Below, in pieces: positions 53,230 through 59,519 of a DNA stretch of 64,000 nt. Numbering within the stretch: position 1 is the stretch's first letter; every line of letters starts with the position of its first letter. The notes beneath the pieces are model-generated. The model did no database searches. It saw nothing but the letters and a program-made list of their open reading frames with translations, and was not told where the DNA came from. The stretch is taken from NCBI GenBank assembly GCA_003243445.1, contig QFQQ01000003.1, forward strand, positions 62,001-126,000. The letters are read 5' to 3'. The position numbers and the translations under genes are program-made. Source of the DNA: Citrobacter freundii (GTDB lineage Bacteria; Bacteroidota; Bacteroidia; Chitinophagales; Chitinophagaceae).

Positions 53230-54000
53230 ATGGCTACCCGCCCCAAAAAAAAAGTTCTCCGCGTCATTTTTATCGTTTCGATTCTTCTGTTTATCAGTGT
53301 TGCTGTCTGGTTCATGTATAAATGGCTAATGTACCGGCAGGTGAAATTCACACGGTACCCTGAATTTGGTATTACGATCCCGAACCAATACACGATCCAC
53401 GGCATTGATGTGTCCCGTTATCAGAATATCATCGCATGGGAAGAAGTGAAGAAGATGAAAGTTGGTGAGGTGCAATTGGGTTTTACTTTTATCAAAGCCA
53501 CCGAAGGGATCGGCAATATGGACCCGCAATTCCAGCGCAACTGGAAAAAAGCTAAAAGCAATGAAATGATAAGGGGCGCCTATCATTTTTTTATCGCGAG
53601 TAAAGATGGAAAACTGCAGGCGGAAAACTTTATAAAACGCGTTGAACTTGAAACAGGCGATCTTCCGCCAGTGCTGGACGTCGAACAACGCTTTGGCGTT
53701 CCGAAAGCACAGTTGCAGCGCGAAGTAAAGAAGTGGCTGCAGACAGTGCAGGCTTATTATGGTGTTACTCCTATCATCTATACAAACGTTGATTTCTATA
53801 AACAGAACCTGGGTTCCGATTTCGATGGTTACCCGCTTTGGGTAGCGCATTATTATCAGCAGGAACAACCGCGCATCGCACGTAACTGGTCATTCTGGCA
53901 ACACAATGACCAGGGGAATGTCAATGGCATTACCTCAAAAGTTGACTTCAATGTATTCAGCGGCGATTCAACAGACTTCAAAAGCCTTTTAGTGCCGTAG
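53230..54000 (+). CDS. GH25 family lysozyme, membrane-anchored
   Basis: A 256-residue protein. The N-terminus is basic (MATRPKKKVLR) then hydrophobic at residues 11-30, an uncleaved anchor that places the enzyme in the periplasm. The GH25 domain covers residues 55-250: GIDVSRYQ (Asp60), FIKATEG, GAYHFF, VLDVE (Asp150, Glu152) and a final WQHNDQGNVNG. The acidic pair Asp150/Glu152 is the catalytic site of this muramidase family. It cleaves N-acetylmuramic acid linkages in peptidoglycan. Possibly co-transcribed with the small membrane gene 39 bp downstream. Confidence 0.92.
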   Translation: MATRPKKKVLRVIFIVSILLFISVAVWFMYKWLMYRQVKFTRYPEFGITIPNQYTIHGIDVSRYQNIIAWEEVKKMKVGEVQLGFTFIKATEGIGNMDPQFQRNWKKAKSNEMIRGAYHFFIASKDGKLQAENFIKRVELETGDLPPVLDVEQRFGVPKAQLQREVKKWLQTVQAYYGVTPIIYTNVDFYKQNLGSDFDGYPLWVAHYYQQEQPRIARNWSFWQHNDQGNVNGITSKVDFNVFSGDSTDFKSLLVP

Positions 54001-54039
54001 CAATCCTTAAAAACCGTACTTTGCCCATAAACAGGTGAT

Positions 54040-54264
54040 ATGGAGCAAGGCTGGGACCCCGATGTGAAGCGTTATTTCCGGAAGATCCTCAATACGATTT
54101 CTGTCGGATTGTTTTGGCTGATGTCCGCTGCGGCGGCTGGTTTATATTTTGGCCTTGCCATTCCTGGTGAACACGTTCGTGTTCCCAACATTATCTTCTA
54201 TGTTGTACTGTTGCTCACTTTCGGCTTATTGATCCGTTATTTTATTCGTTTGTGGAAGAACTGA
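54040..54264 (+). CDS. Small two-helix membrane protein
   Basis: A 74-residue protein with two hydrophobic segments at about residues 17-39 and 51-68, separated by a short basic-polar turn (IPGEHVRVPN). The N-terminus MEQGWDPDVKRYFRKILN is charged and likely cytoplasmic. No family is recognised. It follows the lysozyme gene by 39 bp. The stop is close to the convergent DUF4440 gene (3-bp gap). Confidence 0.6.
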   Translation: MEQGWDPDVKRYFRKILNTISVGLFWLMSAAAAGLYFGLAIPGEHVRVPNIIFYVVLLLTFGLLIRYFIRLWKN

Positions 54265-54267
54265 TCT

Positions 54268-54690
54268 TTAGCTGCTATGATCAGAGATGATCACCCATTC
54301 TCCGTTTATCTTCCGGAACACGAGCGTATAATGACCCGAAAGATCTCCCGCTGATCGCTGTAGCATCCATTTTCCGATAACGTGATAATATTCAGGGGAA
54401 AGACGCTTGACGGAAAGAATATCAAACTTCAGTCTGCCCATTGCTGCTGTATCAGGGTAACCTCTTTTGTAATTATTGAGCGTATTCTGCCACCCATACG
54501 TAATGCCGGATTTACCGATAAAACACAGCGAATCGTTTTTCCAGTAACCGCTCATAAAGGTATCAAGATCGCCACGGTTCCAGGCCTGGGTTTGCTTGTC
54601 CAGTATTGAAAGGATCGTCGCTTTATCTTTATCCTGTGCGTTACAGATCAAACAGACGATCAGGCAGCATGCGGTGATCAGCGATCTCAT
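54268..54690 (-). CDS. DUF4440/SnoaL-like (NTF2-fold) exported protein
   Basis: 140 residues from ATG 54690; the open frame upstream adds seven residues. Signal peptide MRSLITACCLIVCLICNAQD. The mature part matches the NTF2-like DUF4440 group: ILDKQTQAWNRGDLDTFMSGYWKND, LCFIGKSGITYGW, NNYKRGYPD and FDILSVKRLSPEYYHVIGKW, ending with VFRKINGEWVIISDHSS. Known members are small ligand-binding or catalytic folds. The role here is unknown. Confidence 0.85.
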   Translation of the reverse strand: MRSLITACCLIVCLICNAQDKDKATILSILDKQTQAWNRGDLDTFMSGYWKNDSLCFIGKSGITYGWQNTLNNYKRGYPDTAAMGRLKFDILSVKRLSPEYYHVIGKWMLQRSAGDLSGHYTLVFRKINGEWVIISDHSS

Positions 54691-54820
54691 GATTTGAAGT
54701 TTGTCGGACAATGATCCAACAATTATTTGAGAGTTGATGAATTGATTTCGGGAATCCCAGCTTTAAACGACAAAATAGCATGCCTGGAAAAGGCTTTTTA
54801 TAAGGAGGTTATTTAGAGTC

Positions 54821-54864
54821 TTCTTGTTCGAGGTTAGTTCGATTCTTGTTCGAGGTTAGTTCGA
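54821..54864. repeat. 22-bp exact tandem duplication
   Basis: A 22-nt sequence beginning TTCTTGTTCGAGGTTAGTTC at 54821 is repeated at once at 54843-54864 without a mismatch. It lies in a 299-bp gap between two minus-strand genes and contains no gene. A recent slippage or duplication is the simplest reading. Confidence 0.9.
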
Positions 54865-54989
54865 CGTAAAGAAAAGCAGGAAAATGCCCGAAAGAGATGA
54901 TTTTTCCCCCTATTTTAATCCTGATCTGATTCCAAAACAGACATAACGTCTTACCACATTTTTTCCGGGATCTGGTGAGATGAAGGTGA

Positions 54990-55382
54990 TCAGTGATCAC
55001 AATCATCCGCATGCGCGTGGTCATGCACACGGCAACGGCGATAATTGGAAAAATGCGCGGTAATGATCAGTGCCACAGCCGGAATGAGCAGCCAGGTGTC
55101 ATAGTGCACAAAGAAGAGTTTTACGATCAAAAGAATGATGCCGGCACTGAACAAGATAAACGGCCACTTGTTATGATGGTGTTTCCTGTAACCGTGATAG
55201 AAGGACCAGGCCCCGATACAGAACGCGAGGAAGACCATTCCGGCCTCAAACACCATGTTATGGATGATATTGATGCCAAATAGTGGAAGAGATGATAAAA
55301 ACAACGGCAGCACGGCACAGTGAATAGCGCAGGCAACAGAAGCAGTAATCCCCAAAGCGTCCCAATTGATTTTTCCTTGCAT
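54990..55382 (-). CDS. MerC domain-containing membrane protein with histidine-rich tail
   Basis: 130 residues from ATG 55382 (MQGKINWDALGIT). Four hydrophobic segments. The MerC signature CAIHC (Cys18, His21, Cys22) lies in the first helix. The tail after about residue 116 (CRVHDHAHADDCDH) is rich in His, Asp and Cys and probably binds metal. MerC family proteins import or bind Hg(II) or other metals. Placement next to a divergent SCO/Fur pair and a palindromic site suggests a role in copper or zinc handling rather than mercury resistance. The metal is inferred. Confidence 0.85.
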   Translation of the reverse strand: MQGKINWDALGITASVACAIHCAVLPLFLSSLPLFGINIIHNMVFEAGMVFLAFCIGAWSFYHGYRKHHHNKWPFILFSAGIILLIVKLFFVHYDTWLLIPAVALIITAHFSNYRRCRVHDHAHADDCDH

Positions 55383-55408
55383 AGCGGACTGCAAATATAA
55401 CGATAAAA

Positions 55409-55421
55409 GCAACAACGTTGC
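55409..55421. promoter_or_regulatory. Candidate Fur-family operator (GCAAC-N3-GTTGC)
   Basis: An exact palindrome GCAAC AAC GTTGC sits between the divergent MerC and SCO genes, 27 bp from the MerC start and 14 bp upstream of the -33 element of the SCO promoter. A Fur-family gene lies in the SCO operon. Its use by this regulator is inference. Confidence 0.4.
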
Positions 55422-55434
55422 AAAATTTGATCGA

Positions 55435-55468
55435 TTTGTGGCAAAATGAAGGTCCTGTGGTAACTTTG
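55435..55468 (+). promoter_or_regulatory. Promoter of the SCO-fur operon
   Basis: TTTG at 55435-55438 and TAACTTTG at 55461-55468 fit the Bacteroidota -33 / -7 pattern (TTTG, TAnnTTTG) with a 22-nt spacer. The -7 element ends 17 bp before the ATG at 55486. This is the clearest promoter in the window. Confidence 0.7.
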
Positions 55469-55485
55469 CGGCACAAAACAGCGAT

Positions 55486-56079
55486 ATGTCAAAGAAATCG
55501 GCGATTTATATTGGATTTTTTGGAGTACTGGTGATCATATTCTTCCTCGTGGTGAGAAAATGGCTGGTGAAGGATGAATATATTTCCGTGGTTCAGCCGT
55601 TTTCCTTTACCAACCAGGATGGCCAGCAGGTAACGGACCGCGACGTGGAGGGGAAAGTGTATGTTGTCGAATACTTCTTTACAACCTGCCGCGGCGTTTG
55701 CCCGGTAATGAATAAGAATATGCGTCAGGTATACGAGAAGTTCAAAGGCGAGAAAGATTTCAGGATCCTTTCGCATACCTGCCAGCCTGAAGTTGATTCT
55801 GTGCCTTTGCTGAAGCACTACGCAGACTCAATGCAAGTGGATACCAAACAATGGATCTTTTTAACCGGCCGCAAAGACAGTTTGTACAATATGGCGCGGG
55901 TAAGTTATACGCTTGATGACCCGGCAAACAACCTGCAAAGTATCGACGATGCTTTTATGCATACGCAGTTCTGGGCGCTTGTGAATCGCAAAGGCCAGGT
56001 AAAAAAAATCTATGATGGACTGAAACCAAGTGAGGTGGGTGAGATAGAAAAAGATATCAGAAAATTGCTGAAGGACTAA
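55486..56079 (+). CDS. SCO1/SenC/PrrC family protein
   Basis: A 197-residue protein with an N-terminal membrane anchor (residues 7-23) and a thioredoxin-fold domain facing the periplasm. The copper site is complete: Cys68 and Cys72 in FTTCRGVCPV and His159 in DAFMHTQFW. SCO proteins deliver copper to the CuA site of cytochrome oxidase or keep its cysteines reduced. No oxidase genes are in the window. It is followed after 5 bp by the Fur-family gene, so the two form an operon. Confidence 0.93.
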   Translation: MSKKSAIYIGFFGVLVIIFFLVVRKWLVKDEYISVVQPFSFTNQDGQQVTDRDVEGKVYVVEYFFTTCRGVCPVMNKNMRQVYEKFKGEKDFRILSHTCQPEVDSVPLLKHYADSMQVDTKQWIFLTGRKDSLYNMARVSYTLDDPANNLQSIDDAFMHTQFWALVNRKGQVKKIYDGLKPSEVGEIEKDIRKLLKD

Positions 56080-56084
56080 ACAAT

Positions 56085-56501
56085 ATGACTAACGACATCA
56101 AAGAAATATTGAGAAAGAACCAGCTGAGCGTTACTGCCAGCAGGGAGAAAATACTGCAGCTTTTCCTTGAGCAGCAGGGTGCTTTAGCGCATGGCGATAT
56201 AGAGAAAAGAGCCGGCGAAAAATTTGATCGCGTTACCGTATACCGCACACTACAGACATTTGTTGAAAAGGGAATCGTTCATACGATCCCTACTTCAGAC
56301 AACTCCATCCGCTATGCTTTATGCAAAGATGATTGTGCTTCCGGCCATCATCATGATCATCATATTCACTTTGTATGCAGTGCCTGCAAAAACACATTCT
56401 GTCTCGACGATGTTGTCACTCCTACTGTCAAACTTCCCAACGGCTATAAACAAGAGCACATTGAGGTAGTGGTTCAGGGTGTTTGTAAAGATTGCAGCTG
56501 A
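56085..56501 (+). CDS. Fur family metalloregulator (Zur/PerR-like)
   Basis: A 138-residue transcription factor. Residues 5-80 form the winged helix (QLSVTASREKILQLFLEQ, RVTVYRTLQTFVEKGIVH). The dimer domain has two CxxC pairs, Cys98/Cys101 and Cys134/Cys137, a structural zinc site, and a His-rich segment HHHDHHIH near 88-95 that fits the regulatory metal site of Fur/Zur. The metal sensed cannot be decided from this alone. Co-transcription with SCO and the divergent MerC gene point to copper or zinc. A long hairpin ends the operon. Confidence 0.92.
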   Translation: MTNDIKEILRKNQLSVTASREKILQLFLEQQGALAHGDIEKRAGEKFDRVTVYRTLQTFVEKGIVHTIPTSDNSIRYALCKDDCASGHHHDHHIHFVCSACKNTFCLDDVVTPTVKLPNGYKQEHIEVVVQGVCKDCS

Positions 56502-56502
56502 T

Positions 56503-56570
56503 AAAGTCAAAATTAAAAAGGAAAAATGCCCACATGACAGCGGGCATTTTTCCTTTTTAATTTTGACTTT
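56503..56570 (+). terminator. Long perfect hairpin of AAAGTCA-type heptamers after fur
   Basis: Arms 56503-56531 and 56542-56570 are perfect complements over 29 nt with a 10-nt loop. Heptamers on the left: AAAGTCA, AAATTAA, AAAGGAA, AAATGCC. The tail is T-rich. It starts two bases after the stop codon. Confidence 0.9.
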
Positions 56571-56598
56571 TTAACTCGGTTCCGGAGCAATTCCCTTA

Positions 56599-56631
56599 AA
56601 AATAAAAGCCCCCGTATAGACATACGGGGAC
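56599..56631 (-). terminator. Terminator after the M3 peptidase gene
   Basis: CCCCGTAT at 56610-56617 pairs perfectly with ATACGGGG at 56622-56629 with a 4-nt loop. On the minus strand the stem is followed by CTTTTATTTTT. It is about 150 bp past the stop codon, within a 283-bp gap. Confidence 0.75.
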
Positions 56632-56784
56632 TTAGGTTAAGGCTCTGATTAGTAGCTATTTTAAAATACGGCCGCCAATTTGAACATGTCGGCGTATAAT
56701 TAGATGAAACTTAATTCTTATTCAAAAATAAAGAGGAGAAACGAGATTTCCGAATTTGTCTCATACCACTTTGGGGGTATTTTT

Positions 56785-58515
56785 TTACGCCCCTTTTTGC
56801 AGACCATCCAGCTCTTTTTTTACAAACTGCATTAATCCACTGATGTGATCGGGTGAAAAGTTGAATTTCAATCCGGCGGCTGCGAAAAGTTCGGGTAAAG
56901 TTCTTGTTCCGCCTAATTGCAGGGCTGTTATATAATTATTAATTGCCGTATCTGAATTCTTCTTGAATTGCTGCCATAAACCGATCGCACCCAGCTGAGC
57001 AATCCCGTATTCGATATAGTAGAACGGTACTTCAAACAGGTGCAACTGACGCTGCCAGGAATATTCGCGGTAAGCAGATAAGCCTGTGAAGTCTATAACC
57101 GGAGAAGTGAATTCATCAAGAATTCTTACCCAATTCAGCTTTCTCTCTTCCTCTGTATGATTGGGGTTCTCGTATACCCAGTGCTGGAACTTGTCGATCG
57201 TGGCGATCCATGGAAAGATCGTGATCACTCTCTCGAGTTGCTGTTCTTTTGCCCGGATCAGCTCTTCCGCATCATCAAAAAATACATTCCAGCTGTCCAT
57301 GCTGAAAAGCTCCATACTCATGCTTGCCACTTCCGCGATCTCAGTTGGATATTCTTTAAACCCGTTCAACTCCAGCGGATGGGCAAGAAATGAATGAATA
57401 GCGTGTCCGCCCTCATGTACCATTGTGGTAACATCATCCAGCTGTCCGGCCGCATTCATAAAGATGAATGGCGCTCCGCTTTCCGCGAGCGGGCAGTTAT
57501 ACCCGCCGGGAGCCTTGCCCTTTCTGCTTTCCAGGTCAAGATGGCCCATCATTCTCATTCTTTCAAGACAGTCGCCAAAGAACGGACGCATTGTTCTGAA
57601 ACATTTGATCGTTTTTTCAACGAGCTCATCCCCGGTTTTGAATGGTCTTAAAGGCTCAATGCCAGCCGGCTCGGCTTCGATATCCCATGGACGAAGTTTG
57701 TCCAGGCCGAGCTTTTTCTTTTTTGCCTCATAAAGCTGATTGACCAGTGGCATTACGTGTAGCTTTACCGCATCATGAAACTGATAGCAATCATCTTTTG
57801 TATAATCAAAGCGGCCAAGCTCGGCAAAACGGTAGTCGCGATAGTTTGCGAAACCGGTATTCTTTGCGATCTGGTTTCGTTTGCCAAGCAATGAACTGTA
57901 AAGATTGTTCAGCTCTTCTTTATCCTGTAATCTTCTTTCGTTTACTTTTCTGTATGCTTCTTCACGAATGGTGCGATCCGGATCTTCGAGGAATTTCGCC
58001 GCCTGTTGCAGCGTGTATTCCTGTCCATTCATGGTGATGGTCATCTTTCCGGAGATCATGCCGAAACGCTGCGCTTCTACCGCGAGAGATGCTTGCAAAG
58101 GAATATTTTCTTCTCTGAACAGATCGATGTTCTTTTTAACGTTCCGCAGGTAAGTAAAGAATTTATCATGATCCAGTTTTTCAGCAAAAGGGCTTGCCAC
58201 CAGTTTTTTATTCAGGAGATCTGAATAGGGCTGGATCTTTGGCTGGATCTCCATCATGAAAAAGTTGAAAGCCTCTTCCAGTGATTTGTTTTCTGTATCG
58301 CAGGTCATTTTTATCTGGCGCCAGCAGGCATCTTCGCTTACTACAGATTCAAGCTCGCTGATATCCTTCAACCATTCTTCCAATGAAGCAGCAGAGTCTA
58401 TCGGGCGCTCAAGCAGATCTTTGAAATAAGGTTCCAGTGTTGCCCAATCCTTTACTTCAAAATTTTTTGGTAGAAAATGCCGTGGAAGCTTTTTAATATC
58501 CGCACTATACCTCAT
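56785..58515 (-). CDS. M3 family oligoendopeptidase
   Basis: A 576-residue cytoplasmic zinc metallopeptidase of the thimet-oligopeptidase clan, close to PepF. The zinc motif HEGGHAIH is near residue 369, and a downstream EIAEVASMSMELF supplies the third ligand glutamate. ANYRDYRFAELGRFDYT and the C-terminal PFYYIEYGIAQLGA are family features. No signal peptide. It degrades short peptides. The start ATG at 58515 (MRYSADIKKLP) gives the expected length. Confidence 0.95.
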   Translation of the reverse strand: MRYSADIKKLPRHFLPKNFEVKDWATLEPYFKDLLERPIDSAASLEEWLKDISELESVVSEDACWRQIKMTCDTENKSLEEAFNFFMMEIQPKIQPYSDLLNKKLVASPFAEKLDHDKFFTYLRNVKKNIDLFREENIPLQASLAVEAQRFGMISGKMTITMNGQEYTLQQAAKFLEDPDRTIREEAYRKVNERRLQDKEELNNLYSSLLGKRNQIAKNTGFANYRDYRFAELGRFDYTKDDCYQFHDAVKLHVMPLVNQLYEAKKKKLGLDKLRPWDIEAEPAGIEPLRPFKTGDELVEKTIKCFRTMRPFFGDCLERMRMMGHLDLESRKGKAPGGYNCPLAESGAPFIFMNAAGQLDDVTTMVHEGGHAIHSFLAHPLELNGFKEYPTEIAEVASMSMELFSMDSWNVFFDDAEELIRAKEQQLERVITIFPWIATIDKFQHWVYENPNHTEEERKLNWVRILDEFTSPVIDFTGLSAYREYSWQRQLHLFEVPFYYIEYGIAQLGAIGLWQQFKKNSDTAINNYITALQLGGTRTLPELFAAAGLKFNFSPDHISGLMQFVKKELDGLQKGA

Positions 58516-58542
58516 ATACTTTGGGGTTCTTGTTTTAAAAAT

Positions 58543-58582
58543 AAAAGCTACAAACTTCCGGGGAATTGGGTTTGTAGCTTTT
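58543..58582 (-). terminator. Terminator after the DUF5606 gene
   Basis: A 13-bp perfect stem, AAAAGCTACAAAC (58543-58555) with its complement at 58570-58582, lies on the minus strand about 69 bp past the DUF5606 stop and is followed by TTTTATTTTT. Confidence 0.85.
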
Positions 58583-58650
58583 CAATTCATTATTCAATTT
58601 ACTCCGGAAAACGATCTCCTGTATAAGTGATCGGAATAAACCGTAACGGC

Positions 58651-59295
58651 TTATTTTTTCTTTGCCGCGGCCTTCTTCTTTGGAGCTTCTTCTTTCTCCT
58701 CTTTGTCTTCTTTTTTAGCCGCTGCTTTTTTCTTGGCAGGTGCTTTTTCTTTTACCGGCTCATCAGTTTCAGCGGAAGCAGCCGTCTTCTTTTTAGGAGC
58801 TTCAGCTTTTTCAGTTTTCTCTTCCTTTTTTGCTGCTGCTTTTTTCTTTGGAGCTTCTTCTGCTTTTACCTCTTCTACTTCCGCTTCTTCTACTTCTTCT
58901 TCAGCAGGAAGTTCAGATAATTTGATCTCAACATTTTTCTTTTTCAAAATGTCGAACCACTTTACCATCTTCTTCAGATCACTTGAATACACTCTTTCAA
59001 AGTCCAGTTCGGGATATGCTTTCTCAAAATATTTCCTGAGAGCTGCATTATCTTTTCCATCAGGCAGTGTGCCGCCTGCTTTATCCATCGCATTAAATAC
59101 TTCAACGAGGTTTACATTTTCGCCGGTAGTATACACTTCGATGCTTTCCAGGTGCGAAAAGTTATGAATACGCGAAGAAGCGAATTTGGTGCTATTGTCA
59201 TCCAGAGAGCGGACAATTGCTCCATCATTCTTACTACTGATCAATTCATACAGCCCGGGCAATCCGGTTACGGCGACGAGTTTACTATACTCCAT
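58651..59295 (-). CDS. DUF5606 protein with Lys/Ala/Glu-rich histone-like tail
   Basis: A 214-residue protein. Residues 1-130 are the DUF5606 domain known from Bacteroidota (MEYSKLVAVTGLPGLYELIS, YTTGENVNLVEVFNAMDK, LRKYFEKAYPELDFERVY). Residues about 133-214 are low-complexity, first acidic (EEEVEEAEVEEV) then with four EAPKKKAAAKK-like blocks separated by acidic stretches. The tail resembles histone H1 and bacterial AlgP/Hc1-type tails that bind DNA. A nucleic-acid-linked role is inference. It has its own terminator, and the gap to the next gene is 224 bp. Confidence 0.85.
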   Translation of the reverse strand: MEYSKLVAVTGLPGLYELISSKNDGAIVRSLDDNSTKFASSRIHNFSHLESIEVYTTGENVNLVEVFNAMDKAGGTLPDGKDNAALRKYFEKAYPELDFERVYSSDLKKMVKWFDILKKKNVEIKLSELPAEEEVEEAEVEEVKAEEAPKKKAAAKKEEKTEKAEAPKKKTAASAETDEPVKEKAPAKKKAAAKKEDKEEKEEAPKKKAAAKKK

Positions 59296-59519
59296 AATAT
59301 TCTTCTTACAATTTTAAAGGAGCTGCAAGATACTTTGAGTTCTTTGAAATGGGTAAAAGCTGTCAAAATTTTCCGGCAGACCCCTCGTTTTGCGGGACAT
59401 TTTTCCAGAAAATATCGGGCCACACTCAGAAAATCGGCTAACCTAAAGTTTTTCCGGCATTCTCCACCACGGCGAAAGTTGTGATGAAATAAGTCGTCCT
59501 ATACACGTAATAAGAAAAT

